A stretch of DNA of 64,000 nucleotides, from contig NZ_VFSD01000007.1 in the NCBI RefSeq assembly GCF_014332515.1, positions 124,001-188,000 of the forward strand, written 5' to 3'. The translations under genes were made by a program, and so were the position numbers. Below the pieces are notes generated by a model. It saw only the letters and a program-made list of their open reading frames with translations. It did no database searches and was not told where the DNA came from. How positions within the stretch are numbered: the stretch's first letter is position 1; every line of letters begins with the position of its first letter. Source of the stretch: Pontibacter beigongshangensis. GTDB taxonomy: Bacteria; Bacteroidota; Bacteroidia; Cytophagales; Hymenobacteraceae. Below are positions 19,235-32,261 of this stretch, piece by piece.

Positions 19235-19260
19235 AGCTTTGCCAAATTAGAAATTAGAAT

Positions 19261-19419
19261 GGTGCGAGCGTCTTGGCTCGTGCCGACTTTTCTGCGGTCT
19301 ATGGCCGCTTTGGGAACTTCCATTAGTGCGGACTCGCAGCTCCTGCTTTTGTGGAATTTGTTTTCTAATCATCTAATTAAAGATAAAAACAGCGGTACGA
19401 GCTACAAGCTCGCACCAGC
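19261..19419. repeat. REP pair A (BIME-like)
   Basis: A hairpin-forming unit at 19261-19284 (GGTGCGAGCG, TCTT, GGCTCGTGCC) and an inverted unit at 19394-19419 (GGTACGAGCT, ACA, AGCTCGCACC, AGC). A third, decayed unit may lie at 19324-19347. The pair fills the gap between two genes. Confidence 0.8.
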
Positions 19420-19477
19420 AGAAAACTGCCAATTCGCACAAGCGGAGCAAATCTGTTGAAAACAAAAGTGAAGGCTT

Positions 19478-20461
19478 ATGAAGGATTCAAAGAATCATCT
19501 TACAAATACACTTCCTGCTGACAAGGCAAAACCAACCACTGTCAATCGCCGCCATTTCCTGGGAGGTGCCGCTACGCTTGCAGCTGGGCTGCTGGTTTTC
19601 CCGGATCTGCTGGCTGCTTCTTCCACAAAAAGAGCAGTAACAATAGAAAGCTTGTTTGCGGCTGACCAGCGCTACAAAATCGCGGTGATCGACCTTATGA
19701 TTTTGAAGCGCCAGAAAATAAGTGCCTTGCCGCTGGCAAAGGAAATCGGAGCCGATGGACTGGAAATTGACATGGGCGGCCTTGGCAACAGAGATACCTT
19801 CGAGAGTAAACTTGCCGACCCGGAAGTGCGACGGGAGTACCTGGACAAAGCCAAAGAGCTGAACCTGGAACTCTGCTCCCTGGCAATGACTGGCTTTTAT
19901 GCGCAATCGTTCGCGGAGCGGCCTACCTACCAGCAAATGGTGGGCGACTGCATCGAAACCATGAAGCAGATGAACATAAAGGTCGGCTTTCTGCCGCTGG
20001 GCGTAAAAGGCGACCTGGTGCAGCACCCGCACCTGCGCCCCGCTATTGTGGAGCGCCTTAAGGTGGTGGGCAGAATGGCGGAAGAGGCTGGCGTGGTGAT
20101 CGGTATTGAGACGGCCCTGGATGCCAAAGGAGACAAGAAGTTGCTGAAGGATATCGGTTCAAAAGGAATCAAGATATACTTTAACTTCTCTAACCCACTC
20201 AAAGAAGGACGCGACCTGCACAAGGAGCTTCGTATTCTGGGCAAAGACCGCATCTGCATGATCCACGCCACCGATGAGGATGGCGTGTGGCTGGAGAACA
20301 ATACCCGCCTCGATATGCCGAAAGTAAAACAGACCCTCGACAAGATGGGCTGGAGTGGCTGGCTGGTGATCGAGCGTTCCCGCGATGCCACCAACCCGCG
20401 CGATGTAAAAGGCAACTTTGGTGCGAACACCCGCTACATGAAGTCTGTGTTTCAGGCTTAA
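19478..20461 (+). CDS. Tat-exported sugar phosphate isomerase/epimerase-like protein
   Basis: 327 aa. A long polar N-terminus precedes a twin-arginine motif (NRRHFLGG) and hydrophobic segment (residues about 24-47). An AP-endonuclease-2/xylose-isomerase-like TIM barrel follows, with KEIGADGLEIDMGG, GIETALDAKGDK and MIHATDEDG. The acidic and His positions expected for divalent metal binding are present (Glu in GIET, His in IHATDE). Related proteins are annotated as hydroxypyruvate isomerase-like or sugar epimerases. The substrate is unknown, and a periplasmic location is implied by the signal. Confidence 0.72.
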   Translation: MKDSKNHLTNTLPADKAKPTTVNRRHFLGGAATLAAGLLVFPDLLAASSTKRAVTIESLFAADQRYKIAVIDLMILKRQKISALPLAKEIGADGLEIDMGGLGNRDTFESKLADPEVRREYLDKAKELNLELCSLAMTGFYAQSFAERPTYQQMVGDCIETMKQMNIKVGFLPLGVKGDLVQHPHLRPAIVERLKVVGRMAEEAGVVIGIETALDAKGDKKLLKDIGSKGIKIYFNFSNPLKEGRDLHKELRILGKDRICMIHATDEDGVWLENNTRLDMPKVKQTLDKMGWSGWLVIERSRDATNPRDVKGNFGANTRYMKSVFQA

Positions 20462-20568
20462 ATTATTAACTTGACGTGCGTTTGTGGCAAACAACAGCCC
20501 GGACCGCAAAAGTACAGTCGGTTTACTGATCTGTACATGATTAACCTAATTTTCATTTTTCAACCCTT

Positions 20569-22773
20569 ATGAAAAAACCAGCTACATTTCTGCAGAGAGT
20601 AGTGATCTTTTTTTGTCTGTTTCTGACCGTTATGTCTGTAGAAACCGCCAAAGCCCAGCAGCAGCAGCAACCCCAAGCCACCTGGATCTGGTATCCGGGC
20701 GATTACGAGGTTTGGCTAAGCAACCAGATGCAAAACCGCCGTACCGAGCGAGGCACCTTTTTCCCGCCTTTCTGGCGCATGGACAACCATTATGTACTGA
20801 TCGACTTTCATAAGGTATTCGACCTGAAGGAACCTGAGGAGATCGAGATTTTTGCCGAAGGCCGCTACAACGTGAAGCTCAACAGCAAGATGGTGAACGG
20901 CACGCCTGAAAAACTCACCATTCCGGCCGGAAAGCAGAAAATAAACATTAAAGTGTATGCGCAGGACAGGGTGCCCGCTTTGTTCGTGAAGGGCAAGACC
21001 ATCATGACGGATTCTACCTGGCTGGTGACTTACGAAGACAAGGAATGGATAGATGAGTCGGGAAAAGTGTCGGACCAGTCGGGCACGAAATGGCTCATGG
21101 CTGGCAACTGGAATTTTAATACGCCAGATAATCTGCCATCAGCTTTTACATTACCCACCACTCCTCAGAAGGCCGCCAAAATCGACCGCAAAGGGCAGTC
21201 GATCCTGGTAGACTTCGGTAAAGAAACCTTCGGCTTTATAAAGCTGCACGGCCTCAAAGGCAAAGGAAAAGTATCGCTTTACTACGGCGAGTCGGTAGAG
21301 GAAGCCCTGTCGACAGAGTTTTGCGAAACCCTGGACCACCTGAACATCGATCAGCCGCAGGCAGCAGACCTGACGCTGGAGCACTCGCAGGCGTTCCGCT
21401 ACGTGAACATCCAGTTCGATCCGGGCATCACGATTGCCGACGTATCGATGCTGTACGAGTTCCTGCCGATGGCCGACCGTGGCAAGTTCCGCAGCTCCGA
21501 TGAGCAGCTGAACAAGATCTGGGACGTTTCAAAATACACCATGGAGCTCACCACCCGCGAGTTCTTTATAGACGGCATCAAACGTGACCGCTGGATCTGG
21601 TCTGGCGATGCCATCCAGAGCTACCTGATGAACTACTACCTGGGCTTCGACTCGCCTTCTGTAAGGCGCACTATGCTGGCCCTGCGCGGCAAAGAGCCTA
21701 CCACCACGCACATCAACACCATTATGGACTACACGCTGTACTGGTTCATCGCTATTAACGACTACTACCAGTACACCGGCGACAAGCACTTTATCCAGCA
21801 GTTTTACCCGCGCATGCAGACCCTCATCGATTTCTGCTTGGAGCGCCGCAACGAAGACGGTTTTATGGAAGGCATGGCAGGCGACTGGGTATTTATTGAC
21901 TGGGCCGACGGCCTGAGCAAGCAGGGTGAGGTGAGCTTTGAGCAGTTGCTGCTTGCCCGCAGTTTAGAGACCATGGCGCTTTGTGCCGACATTGTGGACG
22001 ATAAAGAAGGTGCCGCCAAATATTCCAAGCTGGCTGCCGACCTAAAAGAGAAGCTATTTTCTGTGTACTGGAACGAGCAGAAGCAGGCGCTGGTACACAG
22101 CCGCGTAGATGGCAAACAAACTGAGAACGTGACCCGCTACGCCAACATGTTCGGCATCTTTTTCGACTACTTTAACGAGAGCCAGAAGCAGGGCGTGAAA
22201 CAGAATGTGCTCCTGAACGACAAGGTGCAGCAGATAACCACTCCTTATATGCGTTTCTATGAGTTGGAGGCCCTCTGCGCCATGGACGAGCAGGATTACG
22301 TGATGAAGGAAATGAAATCGTACTGGGGTGCCATGCTTGATCTGGGAGCCACTTCGTTCTGGGAAAAATACGATCCAACAGAATCCGGTGTGGAGCACCT
22401 GGAAATGTATGGACGTCCGTTTGGCAAGAGCCTTTGCCATGCCTGGGGAGCCAGCCCGATTTACCTGCTGGGCAAATACTACCTCGGCGTGAAGCCGCTA
22501 TCGCCAGGCTATGCCACTTACGAAGTAGCACCAGTGCTGGGCGGCCTGAAATGGATGGAAGGCACCGTGCCCACACCAAACGGCGACATCAACATTTACT
22601 GCAGCACCAGCCAGATAAAAGTGAAATCCACCGAAGGCACCGGCACGCTGCGTTTCAAGAGCAAGTCGAAACCAAAAGCCAAGGGAGCCACTTTCCAGTC
22701 GAAAGGCAACAATGTGTATGAGATGAAGATTGAGAAGGGCAAAGACTATGTAGTTTCCTATAAGGCTGTTTAA
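20569..22773 (+). CDS. Secreted GH78-related protein (734 aa, short form)
   Basis: The signal peptide ends KAQQ. The protein lacks part of the N-terminal beta-domain set of the 920-aa GH78 proteins, starting directly with ATWIWYPGDYEVWLSNQM. A jelly-roll domain (FDLKEPEEIEIFAEGRYNV) precedes the (alpha/alpha)6 barrel with EFFIDGIKRDRWIWSGD (Asp335, Lys338, Arg339, Asp340), the same place where GH78 carries its acid. The C-terminal domain includes YYLGVKPLSPGY. Probably an alpha-L-rhamnosidase, though the altered signature could mean another substrate. It follows the isomerase by 107 bp. Confidence 0.78.
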   Translation: MKKPATFLQRVVIFFCLFLTVMSVETAKAQQQQQPQATWIWYPGDYEVWLSNQMQNRRTERGTFFPPFWRMDNHYVLIDFHKVFDLKEPEEIEIFAEGRYNVKLNSKMVNGTPEKLTIPAGKQKINIKVYAQDRVPALFVKGKTIMTDSTWLVTYEDKEWIDESGKVSDQSGTKWLMAGNWNFNTPDNLPSAFTLPTTPQKAAKIDRKGQSILVDFGKETFGFIKLHGLKGKGKVSLYYGESVEEALSTEFCETLDHLNIDQPQAADLTLEHSQAFRYVNIQFDPGITIADVSMLYEFLPMADRGKFRSSDEQLNKIWDVSKYTMELTTREFFIDGIKRDRWIWSGDAIQSYLMNYYLGFDSPSVRRTMLALRGKEPTTTHINTIMDYTLYWFIAINDYYQYTGDKHFIQQFYPRMQTLIDFCLERRNEDGFMEGMAGDWVFIDWADGLSKQGEVSFEQLLLARSLETMALCADIVDDKEGAAKYSKLAADLKEKLFSVYWNEQKQALVHSRVDGKQTENVTRYANMFGIFFDYFNESQKQGVKQNVLLNDKVQQITTPYMRFYELEALCAMDEQDYVMKEMKSYWGAMLDLGATSFWEKYDPTESGVEHLEMYGRPFGKSLCHAWGASPIYLLGKYYLGVKPLSPGYATYEVAPVLGGLKWMEGTVPTPNGDINIYCSTSQIKVKSTEGTGTLRFKSKSKPKAKGATFQSKGNNVYEMKIEKGKDYVVSYKAV

Positions 22774-22811
22774 AGGCAGTCTGGCACCTGGAACTTCCGG
22801 AGCCGAAAACC

Positions 22812-22842
22812 GCTCCGGAAGGCCATTTTGATTAGAATAATC
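22812..22842 (+). repeat. 31-bp intergenic repeat, copy 7
   Basis: GCTCCGGAAGGCC, then ATTTTGATTAGAATAATC, 38 bp after the GH78-type stop. Confidence 0.85.
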
Positions 22843-22950
22843 GGGTTAATGTGCTGAAGTGCTGATCTGGGAGTTTTGGGATCTGGAATAAAGCGATAGA
22901 TCTTTCAAATTTGCGTTGTGACTAACAGGTTTATAGTCAGTATATGAACA

Positions 22951-22981
22951 AATTATTCTAATCAAAATGGCCTTCCAGGAC
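22951..22981 (-). repeat. 31-bp intergenic repeat, copy 8 (inverted)
   Basis: Minus strand reads TCCTGGAAGGCC, then ATTTTGATTAGAATAATT. Forms an inverted pair with copy 7. Confidence 0.85.
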
Positions 22982-23001
22982 TTATAAATGGTAACTTCTT
23001 C

Positions 23002-23096
23002 GCTGGTGCGAGCTTGCAGCTCGTACCTTGAATTCCTGAGAATCCCGAAGAATGTCAACCAGATAAAAGGGGTACGAGCTACAAGCTCGCACCAGC
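23002..23096. repeat. REP pair B (BIME-like)
   Basis: GCTGGTGCGAGCT, TGC, AGCTCGTACC at 23002-23027 and its inverted counterpart at 23071-23096, separated by 43 bp. Each unit folds into a 10-bp stem with a 3-nt loop. Confidence 0.85.
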
Positions 23097-23200
23097 ACAA
23101 ACGGCTTTATTACGGCTACATTGCGATTCCGGACTTCTTAGTCAGGATGAGCAGCTGCAAGCAAAGTGTATTTTGACATTTCGACATCAGGTGAGATGTG

Positions 23201-23222
23201 AGAGTTCATGATCATGAACTCT
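23201..23222. promoter_or_regulatory. 22-bp perfect palindrome, operator candidate
   Basis: AGAGTTCATGA joined to its exact reverse complement, without spacer, 59 bp upstream of the enolase-family gene. A symmetric site of this length is typical of a dimeric repressor; the regulator is not identifiable here. Confidence 0.5.
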
Positions 23223-23281
23223 GACGTTGGCATGACATCATCGGAATAGACGTTTTTAAAGGGACTGTCCTTAACCAGCAC

Positions 23282-24355
23282 ATGCATAAAATTAAAGATT
23301 ACACGGTTTATTCGGCCAAAGCCAAACTGGCCAAACCCATTGCCGATGCCACCCATACGCTCACGGAGATCTCCTTTATCGTGTTGAGAATCCGGTTGGA
23401 GAGCGGCGTAGTAGGGGAGTCTTACCTGCTCAGCTTCCAGTACAGCCCGGCCGCGATCGCCGGTGCACTGAAAGACGTGGGTGAGATGGTAGTAGGGGAG
23501 CAGGTGTACGACACGGTAAAGGTTTTTGAGAAAGTAAATGCCGCCAACGAATATTTCGGGCTGGAGGGCATTAACAGGTGGGCACAGGGAGCCTACAACA
23601 TTGCCATGTGGGACGCCTGGTGCAAAACGCTGGGTCAGCCGGTTTGGAAGGTACTCGGTGCCTCCAGAACCAAAGTGCCGATCTACGGAAGCGGTGGCTG
23701 GATCTCCTACTCGGTGGAGGAGCTTATAGGCGAAGTCAGCGACTACAAACGCAGAGGCTTTCAGGCTGTGAAAATAAAAGTAGGCAAACCCGACTGGAAA
23801 GAAGACCTGGAGCGATTGCGTTTGGTGCGTGAGGCCGTGGGCAACGACATCAACATCATGATGGATGCCAACCAGGGCATGAACGTGCCCACCGCCCTGA
23901 TGCTGGCCAGAGCCGCCCGCGAACTGAACATCCACTGGTTCGAAGAACCGATCGACCATGCCGATTTTCAGGGATACCAGCTCCTGCGCAACCAGGCTGG
24001 CATCTCACTGGCCATGGGCGAGCGCGAGTACTCCACTGTGCCGCTGAGGGAGCTGCTCGTGCGCAATGCCCTCGACATCTGGCAGCCGGACATTCTACGG
24101 CTCGGTGGGGTGGAGGCATGGCGCAACAGCGCAGCCCTGGCCGCCAGCTTCAACATTCCGGTGCTGCCGCATTACTACAAAGATTACGACATTCCGCTGC
24201 TCTGCACCATCGCCAACGGAGCCGGTGCCGAATCGTTCGACTGGATAGATCCTTTGATTGACCATCCCTTAGAAATAAAAGACGGTTTTGCCTCGCCCCA
24301 CGACAGGCCAGGCTGGGGCTTCGCCTTCAAAGACGAAACCCTGACGGAGCTGTAG
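23282..24355 (+). CDS. Enolase-superfamily sugar-acid dehydratase-like enzyme
   Basis: 357 aa without signal peptide, so cytoplasmic. The mandelate racemase/muconate lactonising fold is clear: N-terminal capping domain, then barrel residues Lys164 and Lys166 in VKIKVG, metal ligands Asp195 (MMDANQG), Glu221 (FEEPI) and Glu247 (MGERE), and His297 in VLPHYYKD. The KxK plus His pattern fits dehydration of an acid sugar such as rhamnonate, galactonate or galactarate; which one cannot be read. The next gene is an SDR, making a short oxidative branch for a released sugar plausible. A perfect palindrome lies just upstream. Confidence 0.82.
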   Translation: MHKIKDYTVYSAKAKLAKPIADATHTLTEISFIVLRIRLESGVVGESYLLSFQYSPAAIAGALKDVGEMVVGEQVYDTVKVFEKVNAANEYFGLEGINRWAQGAYNIAMWDAWCKTLGQPVWKVLGASRTKVPIYGSGGWISYSVEELIGEVSDYKRRGFQAVKIKVGKPDWKEDLERLRLVREAVGNDINIMMDANQGMNVPTALMLARAARELNIHWFEEPIDHADFQGYQLLRNQAGISLAMGEREYSTVPLRELLVRNALDIWQPDILRLGGVEAWRNSAALAASFNIPVLPHYYKDYDIPLLCTIANGAGAESFDWIDPLIDHPLEIKDGFASPHDRPGWGFAFKDETLTEL

Positions 24356-24402
24356 GTGCCAAATGCTGCGCTAGTTAGGTTGAGCCCTTTTCTGAATAAA
24401 AG

Positions 24403-24434
24403 TCTTCGGAAGGCCTTTTTGATTAGAATAATTT
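24403..24434 (+). repeat. 31-bp intergenic repeat, copy 9
   Basis: TCTTCGGAAGGCC, then TTTTTGATTAGAATAATT, 47 bp after the stop, in sense orientation. Confidence 0.82.
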
Positions 24435-24464
24435 GATCAGGCACAATATGGTTAATGTATTTAT

Positions 24465-24558
24465 GCTGGTGCGAGCTTGTAGCTCGTACCCTGAATTTTT
24501 AAAACTGCAAAGGTACTGGCCAATTAAATAATGGTACGAGCTGCAAGCTCGCACCAGC
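24465..24558. repeat. REP pair C (BIME-like)
   Basis: GCTGGTGCGAGCT, TGT, AGCTCGTACC at 24465-24490 and an inverted unit at 24533-24558, 42 bp apart. Nearly the same geometry as pair B. Confidence 0.85.
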
Positions 24559-24605
24559 AGCAGACAATAAAGTCCTATGTGTCCTGATACCTGTGCCTCA
24601 AAAAA

Positions 24606-28725
<4,120 letters not shown>

Positions 28726-28784
28726 GCACTCTTAACCGGCGCACGGGATAGGCAGCAGCTTTGCCTAGCTGATTGATTAAGGTA

Positions 28785-28826
28785 ACTCAGCAGCAATTGG
28801 GAGGCCTTTTTGATTAAAATAATTTG
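28785..28826 (+). repeat. 31-bp intergenic repeat, copy 10 (hairpin part eroded)
   Basis: CTCAGCAGCAATTGGGAGGCC, with the CGGA loop lost, then TTTTTGATTAAAATAATT. The lead CAGCAG is retained. Confidence 0.7.
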
Positions 28827-28907
28827 TTTGCTAATTGTAGATTTGGCGATATGTAGCGTAGTGAATTTGCAGAATCATGCCAATCTAAATTCAGACAAGT
28901 AACATCA

Positions 28908-28938
28908 GCCTCCAAAAGGGCATTTTCATTGGAATAAT
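28908..28938 (+). repeat. 31-bp intergenic repeat, copy 11
   Basis: GCCTCCAAAAGGGC, then ATTTTCATTGGAATAATC. The loop differs (CAAA) while the GCC/GGC stem is kept. Confidence 0.78.
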
Positions 28939-29041
28939 CGCGTGACCATTTATCTGCCTTCGGTATTTCAAAGAAGGTACGGCTTTTGCTTGGTGTGAGG
29001 CGTGGTTTTAATATAGAAGAAGCCGGGAATCTCAGCATTTG

Positions 29042-29073
29042 TTGTTTAGATATAAATTTAATCTTTATATTTG
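29042..29073 (+). promoter_or_regulatory. Bacteroidota promoter (TTG, 21 nt, TATATTTG)
   Basis: A -33-type TTG at 29042-29044 and a -7 box TATATTTG at 29066-29073, spaced 21 nt, 182 bp before the GH78 start. The best promoter match in the window. Confidence 0.55.
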
Positions 29074-29111
29074 ATAATATAAAATCCAGGCATCATACCC
29101 TCGGTAAGCCA

Positions 29112-29123
29112 GCAAATGTTTGT
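29112..29123. promoter_or_regulatory. Weak palindromic box (two mismatches)
   Basis: GCAAATGTTTGT, two mismatches from ACnAACGTTnGT, 39 bp after the promoter box. Matches of this quality are expected by chance, so it counts only because of its place. Confidence 0.2.
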
Positions 29124-29254
29124 AAGTCTGAGGCTTATGCCTGGTAGCTCAGTAACCGGCTAAGAAATAATTACCATAGTGCCTAAGATTTGTGTTGTAG
29201 GCCTCTTCTCTACAAGTGTTCATTACCTGATTAAGGTTAAGATAAATTTAATTC

Positions 29255-32053
29255 ATGATCCGATCCGTTCTCATTCTTTTTCTCTGTCTGATCTCCTGGC
29301 AGGCCTTTTCTCAAAAAGGAAGTCCGCTTAAAGTTAATGAGCTGAAGTGTGAGTACCGGGAAAACCCGATGGGTGTGGAGGTGGCCGCCCCGCGCTTACA
29401 ATGGCAGTTAAACTCATCGCAACGCAACGTGGTGCAAACGGCTTACCGCATACTGGTGGCCGACAGCCCGGAGCAGCTGCAGAAAAACAAAGGCAACATC
29501 TGGGACAGCAAAAAGGTAAAGTCTAGCCAATCGATACAGGTGGCTTACGCTGGCAAAAAGCTGGAGCCCGCCAAAGCTTACTTCTGGAAAGTGCAGGTTT
29601 GGGACAACAAAGGCAACGCCTCCGGTTGGAGCCAGCCGGCACAGTGGCAAACAGGCCTGCCCACTGAAAAGGATTGGAACGGCGCCCGCTGGATTGCCTA
29701 CGAGGACCTGCCTGCCGAGCGGCGCATCGTGCCCGCCCAACACGGCAAAGGCGAGAAGAGCCTGGACGAAGCTAACAATGTGCTGCCGATTCTACGCAAA
29801 GAGTTTTCGGTGAATAACCCGGTGAAAAGGGCAACCGTCTATGTGTCGGGCCTTGGCCATTTCGAAATGAGCCTGAACGGAGAGAAAGTGGGCGACCATT
29901 TCCTGGCTCCCGGTTGGACCGACTACGACGAGCACGCACTCTATGTAACCTACGACATTACCAAGCAACTGCAGCAGGGAGCCAACGCCGTGGGTGTTAT
30001 GCTCGGTAATGGCTTTTATCATATTCCGCGCGGGCCGCAGTACCGCAAACTGACAGGTTCTTTTGGTTATCCTAAAATGATCTGCCGCCTGGTGGTGGAG
30101 TACCAGAACGGCAAGACCGAGAACATCATCAGCGACGGCTCCTGGAAAACAGCTCCCGGACCGATCACTTTCAGCAGCATTTACGGTGGCGAGTATTACG
30201 ATGCGACCTTAGAGCAGGCCGGTTGGAACAAGCCGAACTTCAAGGAAAACAACACCTGGAAACAGGCACTGCTGGTAGAGGGGCCGAAGCTGGAGGCACA
30301 AACCTCCACGCCTGTTAAACTGGTGCAGAGCTATGCGCCCATAAAGGTAACGCAGCCCGAGCCCGGCAAGTGGGTATACGATCTGGGCCAGAATGCATCG
30401 GGCATCGTAGGCATTACCGTGCAGGGCAAGAAGGGAACAACCGTTAAGATTACGCCCGGCGAACTGCTGACCGACCAGCAACTGGTCACGCAGAAACACA
30501 CTGGCAGCCCTTATAACTTTATCTACACCCTGAAAGGCGAAGGCACCGAGAGCTGGCAGCCCCGCTTCACGTATTACGGTTTCCGGTATGTGATGGTAGA
30601 GGGAGGTGTGCCCCAGGGGCAGCCGAACCCACAGGGCTTGCCGGTGGTGGTCAGCCTGCAGGGGCTGCACAACACCAACGCGGCAGAGCGGGTAGGAAAA
30701 TTTGCGACTTCCAAAGACTTGTTCAATAAAACGGAGAATCTGATCGATTGGGCCATCCGCAGCAATATGCAAAGCGTGTTCACCGATTGTCCGCACCGCG
30801 AGAAGCTGGGCTGGCTGGAGGAAGTGCACCTGGTAGGAAGTTCTATCCGGTACAATTACGACATTGCCAGCCTCTGCCGGAAAGCCATGCGCGATATGCA
30901 GATGGCTCAGACAGCCGATGGCCTGATTCCGAACATTGCGCCGGAGTATGTAGAGTTCGAGTTTGCAGACGGTGTGTTCAGAGACTCTCCGGAGTGGGGC
31001 AGCAACGGCATTATTCTGCCCTGGTACCTGTACCAGTGGTATGGCGATAAGCAAGTGCTGGAAGAGTACTACCCCATGATGCAGCGCTATGTGGAGTACC
31101 TGAAAAGTAAATCCAAAAACCACATTGTGTCGCATGGCCTCAGCGATTGGTACGACCTGGGCCCGGAGCGCCCCGGCTTTTCGCAGCAAACACCCAATGG
31201 CGTTACGGCTACCGCCATTTACTACTACGACCTCAGCATCATGAGCAAAATAGCCAACCTGCTGGGCAAGCCACAAGATGCCAAAGCATACGAGCAGTTG
31301 GGCGCGCAGGTAAGGAAAGCATTTAACGACGCCTTCTTTAACGCAGAAACAAAACAATACGCCACCGGCAGCCAGGCCGCCAACGCCATGGCCGTGTACA
31401 TGCAGCTCGTGGAGCCGCAACACAAAGAAGCTGTGGTGGAGAATATCATTAAAGACATCAGAAACCGCGACAATAGGTTAACCGCCGGTGACGTGGGTTA
31501 CCGTTACCTGTTGCGCGTGCTCGACGATGCCGGTCGCTCCGATGTGATCTACGACATGAACAGCCGCTCGGATGTGCCTGGTTATGGTTACCAACTGGCG
31601 CAGGGAGCCACCGCCCTTACCGAATCGTGGCAGGCGCTGCCAACCGTGTCGAACAACCACCTGATGCTGGGGCATATTCTGGAATGGTTCTACAGCGGCA
31701 TTGGCGGCATCCGGCAGCCGGAAAATGGCATTGCCTTTAACCAGATCGAGATTCGCCCTGAAATTGTAGGTGATCTCACTTCTTCAACTGTAAGCTACAA
31801 CTCGCCATACGGCACCATCAGCACCGACTGGAAAAGAAACGGCGAAACGTTTGAGCTGCGTGTGGAGATACCTGCCAACACCACCGCCACTGTTCACTTA
31901 CCGGCCACTGCATCAGCCCAGGTTATGGAAAGCGGCAAACCGGTTACCGACAACAAAGACCTGCAACAGTTGGAGCCCCAGAAGGACCGTGCTGTTATAA
32001 AAGTAGGTTCGGGCACATACAAGTTCGTGGTGCAGGAAAAGCAGGGGCTATAG
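29255..32053 (+). CDS. Secreted GH78 alpha-L-rhamnosidase (932 aa)
   Basis: The signal peptide ends AFSQ. The full GH78 plan is present: N-terminal domain with LKCEYRENPMGVEVAAPRLQW, accessory jelly roll (LGHFEMSLNGEKVGD), barrel signature TDCPHREKLGWLEE (Asp511, Glu516, and Glu522/Glu523) and a C-terminal beta-domain (YNSPYGTISTDWKR). It differs from the 15-kb enzyme in the signature (HREKLGW instead of QRNERQPW), which suggests a different linkage or neighbouring sugar. It heads a transcription unit with its own promoter. Confidence 0.9.
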   Translation: MIRSVLILFLCLISWQAFSQKGSPLKVNELKCEYRENPMGVEVAAPRLQWQLNSSQRNVVQTAYRILVADSPEQLQKNKGNIWDSKKVKSSQSIQVAYAGKKLEPAKAYFWKVQVWDNKGNASGWSQPAQWQTGLPTEKDWNGARWIAYEDLPAERRIVPAQHGKGEKSLDEANNVLPILRKEFSVNNPVKRATVYVSGLGHFEMSLNGEKVGDHFLAPGWTDYDEHALYVTYDITKQLQQGANAVGVMLGNGFYHIPRGPQYRKLTGSFGYPKMICRLVVEYQNGKTENIISDGSWKTAPGPITFSSIYGGEYYDATLEQAGWNKPNFKENNTWKQALLVEGPKLEAQTSTPVKLVQSYAPIKVTQPEPGKWVYDLGQNASGIVGITVQGKKGTTVKITPGELLTDQQLVTQKHTGSPYNFIYTLKGEGTESWQPRFTYYGFRYVMVEGGVPQGQPNPQGLPVVVSLQGLHNTNAAERVGKFATSKDLFNKTENLIDWAIRSNMQSVFTDCPHREKLGWLEEVHLVGSSIRYNYDIASLCRKAMRDMQMAQTADGLIPNIAPEYVEFEFADGVFRDSPEWGSNGIILPWYLYQWYGDKQVLEEYYPMMQRYVEYLKSKSKNHIVSHGLSDWYDLGPERPGFSQQTPNGVTATAIYYYDLSIMSKIANLLGKPQDAKAYEQLGAQVRKAFNDAFFNAETKQYATGSQAANAMAVYMQLVEPQHKEAVVENIIKDIRNRDNRLTAGDVGYRYLLRVLDDAGRSDVIYDMNSRSDVPGYGYQLAQGATALTESWQALPTVSNNHLMLGHILEWFYSGIGGIRQPENGIAFNQIEIRPEIVGDLTSSTVSYNSPYGTISTDWKRNGETFELRVEIPANTTATVHLPATASAQVMESGKPVTDNKDLQQLEPQKDRAVIKVGSGTYKFVVQEKQGL

Positions 32054-32145
32054 CTTGAATTTGTATTTTCAAAAAAGTGAATCTAGTCTGAACTACTTCG
32101 CTCAGAATAGGCCGCCATCAGGCATTGGGCGAAAGTAGCTTTAGA

Positions 32146-32177
32146 GCCTCCGGAGGGGCATTTTCATTGGAATAATT
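32146..32177 (+). repeat. 31-bp intergenic repeat, copy 12
   Basis: GCCTCCGGAGGGGC, then ATTTTCATTGGAATAATT, 92 bp after the GH78 stop. Confidence 0.87.
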
Positions 32178-32261
32178 TGCAAAAGCCTACGGCAGGATGC
32201 CACTCATGCTGAAAGGCTGTAAATCCTGCTTCAGACAAAGACCATTAATGAAACAATTAGC

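Larger units (their letters stand above)
22774..23281. other. Intergenic region with repeats, REP pair B and a 22-bp palindrome
   Basis: This 508-bp gap contains an inverted pair of the 31-bp repeat, a BIME-like REP pair and an operator-like perfect palindrome at 23201-23222. No protein-coding frame in it looks real. Confidence 0.6.
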
